Part shown: positions 13,801 to 26,662 of the stretch, in pieces | How the letters are laid out: each line of letters begins with the position of its first letter | Numbering within the stretch: position 1 is the stretch's first letter | Assembly: GCF_001039355.2 (NCBI RefSeq) | Contig: NW_019775599.1 | Location: forward strand, 115,705 to 179,704 | Source of the DNA: Lingula anatina | Taxonomy: Eukaryota; Brachiopoda; Lingulata; Lingulida; Lingulidae | DNA: 64,000 nt | Direction: 5' to 3' | Notes under the pieces: model-generated | What the model was told of the DNA's origin: nothing | The model's input: the letters and a program-made list of their open reading frames with translations, nothing else | The model's database searches: none | Program-made: the position numbers and the translations under genes

Positions 13801-15435
13801 ATGTACAATTTAGCAGCCATAGAGTAATTGAAAGTACAACATCATCAAATAAGAAAAACACCACCACCCCCACCACCCACCACCCAAAAAAAAGAAAAGA
13901 AAATAAAAAAAAGAAAGGTGGTACTTTGATGGGAGGAGGGAGGTGAAAGTGCATTGAATATTAAACAGTCCACAACTCCATTTGTATGGTTATACTATTT
14001 TCCTCCTTTTATCACCATATGTTCCTTAAAATATAACCTCATAGTGCACTATGTAAGTTGCCTTCTTTTTTGACATTATCAGAGACTTTCAGTTATAACA
14101 AAGTGTTCGGTGCACGCAGCCATTCATTACTCGAGCCCAAAGTTTGGTATGTCAATAGTTTCATCTTAACTTCATCTGGGTTTTAAGTGTACACGGGTAA
14201 AATGTGGAATCATTTGATTAAACAAAACATTGCTCACAAGTCATTTTTACATACCCGCTTTTTGAAGTTTAAGTTCCTGATGAACCCTGAAACTGGAAAG
14301 CATTTAGCAATACAAACCATATTCCAACCTTTAAGGTCTTTGGAAAAAAATATTCACCAGGCATTTATGTCATTATCTTCTGGTGTGTACCAAGCAGGGA
14401 TTCACTATGGATTTAATTAGATTAATCATTTACTCGTAATCTGTCTCATGTTTAAGTCAATCAATGTTAGACCTTTATAACAGTAAAAATTTGAATGACA
14501 AAATTACCATTTATAAACTTGGCCTGTGAGTTTGTCATTTGTGTACCACTCCTGTACAGAGATTGAGACTTGTAAATTTCACCCATAATGCTATAAATTA
14601 GAAATTAAGAAATCAAAAACAACACTATATATCAGGCTCATCTCAATAGATTTGTATAGATTATGCTTTGCTGATTAAGTAAAAGTTGCTGAAATTTCTT
14701 GCAAAAATTTTAGCTATATGAAGGTCTGACACAAATTGCATGCTTTTAAAGTACACTGCTTCCTTGCTGAGTCAAATGCATACTCCATGTAAAAATAGTT
14801 TCAAATCAATAACATAATTAGGTTCTTTGTCGATTTCACACTGGCCCCTCACCACCTGCCGACCAGAGTTCACGCAGGTCCAGGCTGGGCAGCCATGTCA
14901 GTAGCAGCTGGGGTCAGGGACAATTAAATACCAATCAAGACATGATGACATATGTTGAAAATGATTTTGACAAATATGAGCCTGGTTCACTTCCTCATTA
15001 AGTTCGACATGGAGTCAAATGATGTGATTATGCCACAGTGTGTCCTTACTAGCAACAGTCAACAGGAAAAAAATATGACGAAGTAATTCACAGAAGTAGA
15101 CAATTAAAAAAATGCTCTTTATGTCTTGTCAAAGAGGAAAATTGAAATGCAGAGATGAATCAAATGAAACATGATCCTCCTGTGTCAATCTGTGGGAACA
15201 CGCGATGTTCCATCCTTCAAATTATTACCAGTGGGAGTGGATGAGACTTCAGAGAAATGTAAGGAATTTCACACCAAAGTTAATTACTAACAACCTTTTT
15301 CTTGGACAACACCTTCAGGAGCATGCAATGAGGAAAATATCTGCTCAGTTCACTAACACATTTTTCCCCCAAAGTATTGAATTTTAAAACTCACATATAC
15401 ATACTGGATTTTTACATAAAAAACTGACAAAACAG

Positions 15436-15436
15436 N
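15436..15436. other. Single-N contig junction 1
   Basis: One N between the end of copy A (...GACAAAACAG) and the start of copy B (GGGAGAGGGTTTG). It marks where two contigs sharing 9 kb were placed side by side instead of being merged. Confidence 0.9.
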
Positions 15437-18400
15437 GGGAGAGGGTTTGTGAAGAAATGGGTTGCAGTTTTCCAGTGTAACTACTAAATGATCTGCCTCT
15501 GCTGCCCATGTGATATTAAATACAAATAGTGCTTGAATCACAGCAGAGCAGGATCTAGTTATACACTGTATTCAAAAAGACATACTGGTACATGCACACT
15601 GATGCACAAAACCCTATTTCTCCATAAGTATGATGTTTTAATTTTTATAATTCCTTTGGTGATAAATCCAATAACAAATTTTTAAAAAATTGAAAGGGGA
15701 TATTGCGGAAATATTCAGGTTTTCCTTCTTTTAATATTTTTCATTTTTTTATTTTATTACATTTTTGCTACATATTATACAAGAAGGTATAATGGGCATT
15801 GTATTAATTATCTTTATAGGTCTTTCCCAAAATGAATTCTATGAATAATGTCAACTCACATTTTATTGTCATGACAATAAAATATTAATTATAAGCATTT
15901 GTACAAAGCAACAGAAATTTTTGTGTTTCTGCTTGTGGAAAATAACATTCATTGTACAGGGTACCAGAGGCTTTATTGTAGGCCCCTACTGATACAGGCA
16001 CTATCCACAGGGAGCAAATTATGTACTATAACCAAATAACCAAAAAGCCAAAGCATTTCTGCTTAGCTCATGCTGGAACATACCCATACATGCATTCAGC
16101 AAGTTTAGCCTATGTATTCATTATTACATACTAAATTTGGGACTGCTTTTTCATGCTCTACTTGGCAAATGACAAAAAATTTATATGCAACATCCTCAAG
16201 GGAATGTCTTTCCTGGAGCTTCAGTGCTGTTTTGTGAGTTAATTAAATAATTTGCTGATTAATATCAACAACAGCTATTTAAAAACATCAATAACAGTAA
16301 TGGTGAGGTAACATGCACTATGGTATTGTTACCCTCTATTATCGTTACCCTTTATTATCATCCAGATACTGAAAATGGCGTTTTCCTGCATCTAATTATT
16401 CAGTAACGCATCTGTCTTTGTTCTGATTTAAAACAATAAAAAAAACCCTCAAAAATATAAAATATCAGCATTTATATTTCTTGTTGTAATGTTTAAGCAT
16501 AGACAACTCAAAGCTTTAATGGTCAATTTAACACCTTTCTGATGTGCGGTGTGATAGCAATTGGTATGTGGCGTAATCTTGCAACTTGGCAGAGTTGACC
16601 ATGAGTGTACAAATGTATGGGCTACAATCCATTGCCATCATTTTAGTCTTAATATTTTTGCTATTGATTTATAAGCCCCTAACTGCAGATTTTCATTAAA
16701 CAAAGGCATCATTTTGCTTTATCAATGATAAAATCTGAACTAAGACCTTTAAGAAAAATTGTTGGCAGGGTTTTGGAGTACTAAGTGGTGGCATTAAATT
16801 GGTGTTAAAATGATTATCATGGGCACTCATGTACAGGAGAAATTTGAGAAACTGATTTTTCAGTTTTTACCCCAAAATTGCAATAATGACATCACCCACA
16901 AGACGACATATTTGTAAATGTTAATTAATTTAGTCACTGAACACTGAAGATTTATCTATTACCCAAAAGAACATGTAAGGCAGTAAGTAAGTTTTGTGCG
17001 AAGGGTGACATTATCCTTATAAGTTTACACATTAGCCTGCTGAGTTCACACAAGCTATATATAATCACATGCTATGCTCCCAATAAGCACCCTCTTAATG
17101 TGCACACTTTATGGGTTTTCATTATTCATTTTATTAAATGAATGTCATTAGTTTTACATTACAGACATCAAACTATAATCAGTGATCCTGCAAGCCTGAA
17201 CAATGGATCAATTTGTAAATGCCCAGCATGTACCAGTAATCACAAAACAACCCTGGCTGACTTGTTTTGACCTTTGCCTCAGGTAATGGAATCAATTTAA
17301 TATCCTTTGTTGTCTCTTAGGATCTACTCAGAAAAAAAAGTATATAGGCTGTGTTGACAACCAGTGATCTGCAGACTAACTGGTCCAGGGATCAAATTTG
17401 GCTTGCACTTGACAATGAGTTCCTGCTGTCCATCCTATCATGGGCGGAGCAATGAAATTTTGGCACGATTTCAAGTGGGGCTTGCAATATGCGGTCTGCA
17501 GACTAGTTAGTCAGTGGATCAGCTGGTTGTGAATGTGGCCATAGAGGTACTCTGGCTCGATCATCACTATTCTTTGGCATGATGGAGCAATGCAGGGCCT
17601 TTTCTTTTCTCCTTTTTTTTTTAATCCTTATAATTATTGTGGTGATCAAAACAAGAATATTCCTGACTATCAAACCTGGAAAGAACCTTTAGTCTCATAC
17701 CACTTTTTTGTATGACGTTGAAAGAACTGTTTCCCCTAATGCTGCTACAGAAATATGTCCAGGGTATTTGCAGAACACCATATTGCTTTAAATTCATAGC
17801 ACACTTAGTCAGAGCTAGTACTCTACTTTAGGCATATTACAATCAATTACTGTGCTGCAGATATAGTTGTAGTAACTTCTACATGTTCTGTACATGTATA
17901 CAATGTAGGTACAATAGTAGGTAGACCTCTGTAAGGACACAGAGGTATTTTGTCAGGGCATGTGCAACACTAATATGGAATATGACTCAAACCAAGAAGG
18001 TCGAACTCCTTGCTCAAACCAAAGGCCTAAACAGATTGCAATGTGCCTCTATGATCAAATCCTGAAACCCATTTAGTTAAGGAAATTTCAAATTATAGGA
18101 CTTTCTTTAGGTCTCTATGAGACTCTAGAGGAATCCCACTGAACTAAGAATAGGAATTCTATCAGATGTCCTATAGGTTTCCTAACAAGGAAATATGTCC
18201 TTTCTGGATCCTAAAGGATTTTAAGCCAATTTCCTTCAAAACATTATAAGATTTTAAGCCAATTTCCAATAGGACCCTAAATGAAATTTTACTGAAACTT
18301 CCATAAAAATCTTCCATAAGGAATGGAGATTTGCAAGTAAAAATGTGCACACAAATAAAATGAATTTGTTTTTTCTCATAAAAAAAGTTCTACAAAAGAG

Positions 18401-18953
18401 GCTCAGGAGAGATGCATTCCTTTGACTTTTTTTTTCAATTTCTTATTTGCATATAAATATACCAAATAACTAAGAAAAAGATCTATTTTTCCATCTCCAT
18501 ATCAGCCAACCCAAAGAAAAATACTGAACATGCCCCTATTCAGTCTCTGAAGCACAAGGCAAAGAAGGAAATTGGCTGATTGTGATGAACTGGAAATTTT
18601 GCACATATATTGTTTCACATCTAAAGTTTCCTGACTATCTATACAGGACAATAACACTTGATCATAAATAGCCCCAATAAAAGATCTGAACACTTGACCC
18701 ATATAGCATTTGAGCTTTAAATCATAAATGTAATCAAAATGGAATTCTTATGTTGAAATGGTAAACCTAAGTGAAAGCTCAGCTATACTTTTTTTACAAC
18801 AATTCTACAAATGGAATTTTGATGTTCAAAGAGAAACCTCTAGACAATAAAACTGACAGCGACATTATAACTACAAGTACATGCACATGTTATCCCAGAA
18901 TTTTCAAATGTGCATGAACAATTTTACTGATGACTAAGGTATCTAGGGTCTTA

Positions 18954-19168
18954 GGCTCTATTCCCATAGATTTTAGATCGATCTATCCCCGCAGGGAGTC
19001 TCACTAGATTACTTTCAGATAATCCTACTTAAATGTCCGTCCCGCCTACTACAAGCTGTAAGGGGATAATTAACTTTTGTGTCCGCCTGGCTGACAGCTA
19101 TTTAGCGTGAACCCCCAGGGAGTTAGGTCGATCTAAAGTAGGTCGATCTAATCTATGGAAATGGGGTG
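18954..19168 (+). mobile_element. TTA-target MITE, copy 2, present only in copy B
   Basis: A 215-bp element of the same family as copy 1. It starts GGCTCTATTCCCATAG and ends CTATGGAAATGGGGTG, with direct TTA at 18951-18953 and 19169-19171. In copy A the corresponding site (GGGTCTTAATCG, near 10118-10129) is uninterrupted with a single TTA, a clean unoccupied site. The family has therefore moved recently in this species. Confidence 0.9.
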
Positions 19169-19813
19169 TTAATCAAAACAGAACACAGAAGAGAGTGAAA
19201 TGTGAAATGCTTGGTCACTGACCAAGTTTACATTATGCAATCATAAAGATACAATACTCTATAATATACCATACATGTACCAAGGATAAACAGCTCCTGG
19301 AAACCAAAAAAAAGGCATTAAAATGCAAGTATTACAATGAACAGGAACTGTGTGTTAAAGAACTGTTACAGTAGCAAAAGACAAGCTGATAGTTGATAGG
19401 CATACATGTATAAGTATTTTCAAGCTGGAGTCACTAGGACATATATATTTTGAAAAAGTTAGATATTGGTCAAAGTTTTATTGCCCTGAAATGGTGTTAT
19501 CTTACATAAGATAGCAGCTATATGTTCTCCCTCTTTTGTTTTGTGGCACCCATAGATTTGTTGCAGTTAATCCTCAAAATTTTGTTATTTACATTGTGCA
19601 TCAAGTGTTTTCCTAAAAGATAAGTGCACATAAATATACATGTACACTTATGTTCACAATCTTGTAATAACTTGCTAGCATATCATATAACAGAATGGCA
19701 GTGAGTAAAGCAAACCAATAACACAACTAAATTTCTATAGCTCTAAAAATGGCTTCTTGCTGCATCAGCAATGCCCGTCACAAACTTTGTCCCAATCATA
19801 CACACATAAAAGC

Positions 19814-19817
<4 letters not shown>

Positions 19818-19847
<30 letters not shown>
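19818..19847. repeat. GA microsatellite, copy B
   Basis: A perfect AG/GA run of about 30 bp, the counterpart of 10782-10817. Confidence 0.9.
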
Positions 19848-19849
<2 letters not shown>

Positions 19850-22800
19850 GTGATATAATGTGGTGCTACTAATCTCAACTAATGTTACTGTATATGTTAT
19901 TTGATTAAAAGTTATATAATATAGTATTAGTAGTCACAGTTGCGAAAAAATTGTACCATGTATCAATGTACTATAACTGGGTCTTACCAGGAAAAATTCA
20001 ATTAAGAAAATTGAATTGATTTCTTTGTCATTATGAAGTACTTTATTCAATATTGGATACTTGTAACTTAGACAAGACAGCATACTGTATTCATTTTCTA
20101 TGTCATAACTGGATTACCTCACAGTGGGTTATAAGTGATTTGATACATTGTTTCTCTGAGATATTGTTGCAAAATTGCCTTTTTTTACTGTCTTTCATAA
20201 TTTTTTTTTTCATGAAAGATGTAATTTCCAGGCCAGAGTTTCAGAAAGGTAATTATTCATTTAAAATTTCTATACATGCCATTTTTCACACCAGAACTTC
20301 AATAGCATTTGATTGCAGTTTATTACACCAACAAAAATTTGACATAATTCATTAACTATGCCACATCCTTCAAGAAACCAAGAAATCTAGATGGGAATTC
20401 ACATATTTGTGACTAACATGGCCAGTTACTTCAGGCAAACTTGTCACTGACTATCGCGGTCTGATAAGCTTGCACATTCGGAGGGTTGAAAATGACGTAG
20501 CTCAGCCTGGCCACGTATTGGACCCGAAGTTCTAGGCAAAACGTCATCTTTTGGAACTTACAATTAAGTACCCCTTAAAAAAAGTACTCAAATAAATACC
20601 ACTGCTTTTGTTCTTGTTTTAAGTGTAGCACTAGGTTGGTTTCATTGTTTTATAAAAGAATTTTACTTGGATATTCAATGTACTAGGTTAAACGCTATTG
20701 TTAATATCTAATCTTGCACATTTCAACTTAGGTACATGCGTAATATTTCTACATTTGTGGATCTTCATACTCAGTAGGTATATTACAAAGATCTGTACTG
20801 TATATACAAGTATATTGCCTATTAAACCAGTTTGCTGAGATTGGGAGGCAACTGCAATTATTACCAGTCACTGTATCTTCTCTTTGTTGCTATGGATCCT
20901 ATTTAGCATCTGATAAATCCTTGTTATTTTATTGTAAGTCATATCTTTCCAATTACTCTACATGAGATGTACGGTATTGTGCACACTCACAAAATGCTAT
21001 TATGATTTCTGAGAGTTTTTTAACATGTAAGTACTAGTTACAACTACTGATCGTCCATGTATGCAACATACAAGAGTACGTGTAATTATATCGAGGCGCA
21101 GCCGAGATATAATTTGATCTGGTATGTCACATACAGTGGACGAGGAATAGTTGTAACTGACTTGTACCACAGCTGCCGCTTCGAAAAATAGGATGAACGC
21201 ACTGAAGGGTATGAAAATACAGGCAAGCCTATGTGCGAAATACAAGTGCAATTATCATATTGTTCGAGGCACTAGCCGTGGTATATAGTGAAAGTTAATG
21301 TACTAGTTAATGGTCAGCTAGGAAATTTTTGTCATGTGGCAAGGGGTTGTTTCAATCAATTTTTAACCTATAAAATATATTTTATCATTATATACTTTAC
21401 AGAGATGTCATGTCAGAATAATACAGTGTATGAGTATAGTTATTGTTAAGCAGTATTTAGGTGTGTTATATATTCCAGGGATATATATTTCCTTAACAAC
21501 TTTGTGTAACACGCTTTTGATCATTTTCTGTAATAAAAGTTCAGTATTATATAAGATTCTGCAGAGACTGTATAATAACAATTTTCAAACCCTACATTTA
21601 ACTGTGCAAACTTCATAGCACTATTGTGTTTTGGTGCTGTAATTATTCACAAATTTCAAATAATTTTTTTTCAAGATTTCTCAGTTATAGTTACTCATAT
21701 CAGTGTTCTTCTCAATGTTTTTTTTTATTCATGTTCCAAGCAAAACATTCTTTTGTGCTATAAAATTAATTAATCAATCTATTTGAATGTAATGAGTAAT
21801 TACGGTATTCTGTTATATAAACATATAAGTATTTATGCTTGTGATGTAAAGACATCTGTGTCCTACATGTAAACTGCAAAGAAAATTTATATTTTCACCA
21901 TGCTTGCAGCTAGGATAAATCATTTAGTTTTTCATGGCCTCTTAAATACTGATCCAATCTGGAGTACTAAATTTAGTTGCTAAGTAGCCTATTGTACCTG
22001 GTTGGGTGTGTTAGAGAAACTGATTGTGTTTAGTTGTGACAATCAACTATTGTAATCAACACAGAGATTGTATGAAATAATTAAAAGGGACTGCCACAAT
22101 TTAGTTCATTATTCTCTAGATATTATTTACTCTTGGTCAAAATTTTGGAATATATGAACTATGTTTCCTGTAACTGAGAGGGCTGCCAAGAGCAAATTAA
22201 ACTTAGTTGCCGTATAATAGGAAACTTTGGGCAGTATGATATATATCCAACATGGCTGCCAATTCCCACCATTGCAAACCTTCTATCCACCCTGAATAAA
22301 GAAAAAAAACTTTGTGGTAAACACAGTTTCAAGGTACCATTACTCCTGTAATCAGAGCGTAATTTGAGTGACTCGTAACTGAATTTTGTCAATTTGGTTT
22401 CTCTGAAATCCTAAAAAAATATTTACTAGTCCTTTTTTAATTTTTTCTTCCACTGACAAAAGTTTGTCATAATTTTGCAAAATATTTTAATAATTACCGA
22501 TTGACTGTTATATATTTCTGATGCATTGTTAATTTCAATTTGTGCATTTTGAAAAACTATTCACAATCATGGAAAATGAAAAACATACTGTAGTACAAAT
22601 AATTACGTACTGTGTGTAATGTTTTGCTACATTTAGTGATTATTGTAACTTTGATTTTTATTATCATATATCTTGTGGATCTATTAAATTTGATATTGTG
22701 GTTATTTATTGTGTGTTGTTGCATTTCTATAAAGAACCAGCTCACATGTGCCTACACCTACTGAATCTTTCAGTACTCAATGGTACAGTCAATTACTAAT

Positions 22801-24438
22801 CCACCAAATTACAAAAGTGGCCATGTACAATTTAGCAGCCATAGAGTAATTGAAAGTACAACATCACCAAATAAGAAAAACACCCCACCCCCACCACCCA
22901 CCACCAAAAAAAAAAAAAGAAAAGAAAAGAAAAAAAGAAAGATGGTACTTTGATGGAGGAGGGGGGTGAAAGTGCATTGAATATTAAACAGTCCACAACT
23001 CCATTTGTATGGTTATACCATTTTCCTCCTTTTATCACCATATGTTCCTTAAAATATAAACTCATAGTGCACTAAGTAAGTTGCCTTCTTTTTTTGACAT
23101 TATCAGAGACTTTCAGTTATAACAAAGTGTTCTGTGCATGCAGCCTTTCATTACTCGAGCCCAAAGTTTGGTATGTCAATAGTTTCATCTTAACTTCATC
23201 TGGGTTTTAAGTGTACATGGGTAAAATGTGGAAGCATTTGATAAAACAAAACATTGCTCACAAGTCATTTTACATACCTGCTTTTTGAAGTTTAAGTTCC
23301 TGATGAACCCTGAAACTGGAAAGCATTTAGCAATACAAACCATATTCCAACCTTTAAGGTCTTTGCAAAAAAATATTCACCAGGCATTTATGTCATTATC
23401 TTCTGTTGTGTACCAAGCAGGGATTCACTATGGATTTAATTAGATTGATCATTTACTCGTATTCTGTCTCATGTATAATAGTAAAAATTTGAATGACAAA
23501 ATTACCATTTATAAACTTGGCCTGTGAGTTTTAAGTTTGTCATTTGTTTGCCACTCCTGTACAGAGATTGAGACTTGTAAATGTCACCCATAATGCTATA
23601 AATTAGAAATTAAGAAATCAAAAACAACACTATATATCAGGCTCATCTCAATAGATTTGTATAGATTATGCTTTGCTGATTAAGTAAAAGTTGCTGAAAT
23701 TTCTTGCAAAAATTTTAGCTATATGAAGGTCTGACACAAATTGCATGCTTTTAAAGTACACTGCTTCCTTGCTGAGTCAAATGCATACTCCATGTAAAAA
23801 TAGTTTCAAATCAATAACATAATTAGGTTCTTTGTCGATTTCACACTGGCCCCTCACCACCTGCCGACCAGAGTTCACGCAGGTCCAGGCTGGGCAGCCA
23901 TGTCAGAAGCAGCTGGGGTCAGGGACAATTAAATACCAATCAAGACATGATGACATATGTTGAAAATGATTTTGACAAATATGAGCCTGGTTCACTTCCT
24001 CATTAGGTTCGACATGGAGTCAAATGATGTGATTATGCCACAGTGTGTCCTTACTAGCAACAGTCAACAGGAAAGAAATATGACGAAGTAATTCACAGAA
24101 GTAGACAACTAAAAAAATGCTCTTTATGTCTTGTCAGAGAGGAAAATTGAAATGCAGAGATGAATCAAATGAAACATGATCCTCCTGTGTCAATCTGTGG
24201 GAACACGCGATGTTCCATCCTTCAAATTATTACCAGTGGGAGCGGATGAGACTTCAGAGAAATGTAAGGAATTTCACACCAAAGTTAATTACTAACAACC
24301 TTTTTCTTGGACAACACCTTCAGGAGCATGCAATGAGGAAAATATCTGCTCAGTTCACTAACAAATTTTTCCCCCAAAGTATTGAATTTTAAAACTCACA
24401 TATTCATACTGGATTTTTACATAAAAAACTGACAAAAC

Positions 24439-26550
24439 GGATTTACTTTCTAATCACCACCATCTTTGTCAGCTAAATTAATTTTAAATTGAGTCATTAG
24501 CTAAAAATTCTTGCCCACCAAGTAGAGCCAGGTTGACCAGTGACTGTTTTGATGAAGTGAAATGGTTATTGATTAGCAAATTAACCTTTTCTGATACTGA
24601 ACTTCTGACACCAGGCTGGTGGCCTGAAACTTTTTATCTCTGCATCACATTCGACACCTGACAAATGACTGGTCAATGATCAACTGACCATAGGTAAACA
24701 AAGCAACAAATCTTTATCACTTCAAATGGTGCGTAACTCAAGCAATCTTTCCATCTGTGACACCTCTAGCTGTGCCTTTTATGTTACAGAACAATTGTCC
24801 TCATCTTGTATCTTATATAAGATATATATGCCCAGTGAAACAAGGTTAACATTTTTATCACCCTGTGACAAAAGTCAGGGATCATATTTATACTTGCCCC
24901 CACCCCCACCCCCCAACCCACATACAAAAGTCTGGATACACCAGTGCTAACTGCAGATATTATACATTTCAATGTTTTTTATAGTTTTTATGAAACAAGA
25001 CCCACTACCATGTGACTGACACCCAAGATTTTTGTGTATGACACTTTCAATTCTTGGATACTTTAATTTCAGAGGATACTTAATTAATGTCATACTTCAT
25101 GTAATGAAAAAATGACTAGATTTTGTTTTTCAATACAAAACCATACAACACAATTTCTAAAGGGAAAAATTTAATCCAAGAAGAATTTACAGCTTCAGTA
25201 ACACCTAGCAAAAGGACTTCCGTTTCATTAGTTTTGCAACTATGTCATCTACAGCATTTAGCAACTTTGCCTGACTAGGCTAAGGCACCCCCTTAATGGA
25301 ATAAAGGTGTAGCAAAACAATGAAATCCTAAGTCTTCAAAGAATTCTCTGAAAAAATTAGATTGAATTCTCAAACCCACGGAAGCCATGTAATGGAAATT
25401 AACATGTCTGCTTCACTACTTTAACAGCTGCCGCTAATGGTATTAAAGTTCTGGAAATTGAGGGTTAAAGGAAAAGACACAATTCATTAAACATTTTTAC
25501 AGATACAATTTGGGGACATTATAAAACTATTCTTTTCTCAGGCAAGGTGATGTGAAAGCATTCACCAGAAAAAAACACATTAACCTTTCTACACAATGCC
25601 CCAGGAATCAGCATTCAGGCAGGTGAGTTATTGTTCAGGTTCATGTGCAAAATTAGATTTTACCTCAGTCTTCAAGAACTGTTGCTGCAAAGTGATTAAT
25701 CTGTTTACTGCTTCAAAATTTTGGACATTTTGCTAAATCATCAAATTTGTCATGCCTGAATAGAACAGGAATATGTAACAATGCTCAATGTTGTCAATGT
25801 AATGAGAAAAAGGCAAATTTACTAACGTGTACCGAAATTAGTTTGCAACCCAGTACAATCGAAAGCCTAGTACTTGACAGATTTGCTACAACTATAGTTG
25901 TAAGAGATGAACAGATTAATCATCATGTTATAAACAACAGAAAAAGTAAGAGATACAAAGGGCAACTGCAATGAGTGTTGTAATGTACCTACCTCAGGGA
26001 GGGCGGGGTGGACAAGTGATACAGTGAGGGGTGGGCAGCACTTTTCTAGTCTTTTGACTAGTTTCAGTTTGTCTTCAGGGGTCTATTTTCACAAGAAAGC
26101 CACAATACTAATGTAATACTTAAGTTCTAATGTGATGTTGCATGACATTTGGAGGCTTTGAGCTCAATCAAGTCTTGGTCTTATTGCCGTCTTTATTCAC
26201 ATTAAAAAAAAAAGACTAAAATCAAAATACAGACATGTACACATACTCCTGTCCTTCCTCACAAGTTCCAAGCTTTTAGATCAAATATTTCAATTTTGCC
26301 TTTTCTCCGAGAATCACACATGATTACTGCAATCTTCTGTATTAGCCCTAGCTGTAGATTGCATTTTACAGGGAAATCAATTTTTGGATCAATATGTTGG
26401 AAAAGGCCACCTTTTCACTGCCATTTCTTTTGCCTAAATACAATGTCTGCAAACTTGACAAACTGGTACCTGTGTTTTGAAGTCCAAGTGTCAAATGTCC
26501 CTAGAAACTGACCTCTATTCTTTGTCAGCACGCATGCTTGTATTACTTAC
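24439..26550. other. Gene-free stretch left of the last visible stabilin exon
   Basis: I see no EGF, FAS1 or other exon on the minus strand and no convincing frame on the plus strand. The frame at 25747-25974 (plus) has several cysteines but no splice context, and I do not call it. This is best read as intron following stabilin exon 20. Confidence 0.5.
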
Positions 26551-26662
26551 TCTGGTTACAGCCTGGTCCAAACATCTTTGGATCTTCACAAATCTCACAC
26601 GCAGAACCAGTAAAGTTGGCATTGCACTTGCATGTACCATTTCCTTTGATGCCATCAATACA
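26551..26662 (-). CDS. STAB: Stabilin exon 20: EGF module
   Basis: Encodes [19 protein letters not shown] followed by [18 protein letters not shown], the stabilin laminin-like EGF pattern. It starts in phase 0 directly after exon 19, which ends in CYGNGQ, and finishes in phase 1 at GTAAGTAA. This is the last exon I can find; the next should begin in phase 1 further left. Confidence 0.92.

Larger units (their letters stand above)
6288..15435 (+). repeat. 9.1-kb segment, copy A (probable allelic contig overlap)
   Basis: The segment matches 15437-24438 along its whole length, in the same order and orientation, with scattered substitutions and small indels. It stops at the N at 15436, inside a sequence that copy B continues past (into ATTTACTTTC at about 24441). 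That is the pattern of two overlapping contigs laid end to end. No exon is recognisable. Open frames are not conserved between the copies; for example the frame at 20053-20355 is much shorter at 11023-11220. It contains a CACTA-type MITE that copy B lacks and a GA microsatellite. Confidence 0.9.
15437..24438 (+). repeat. 9.0-kb segment, copy B (probable second haplotype)
   Basis: Second copy of 6288-15435. It differs by substitutions, small indels, one CACTA MITE that is absent and one TTA-target MITE that is present. Its right end runs on into unique sequence leading to the stabilin exons, so this copy is contiguous with the gene. No exon or RNA gene is recognised. Confidence 0.9.

Noticed and set aside
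21000-21251. 83-codon minus-strand frame in copy B
   Set aside because: The counterpart in copy A (about 11990-12240) contains a stop codon in the middle, so it is not a maintained gene.
6288-24438. A genuine tandem segmental duplication
   Set aside because: The single N at the junction, the mid-sequence start and stop of the copies, allele-like divergence and two more N junctions of the same kind make an assembly artefact more likely. Read depth would settle it.
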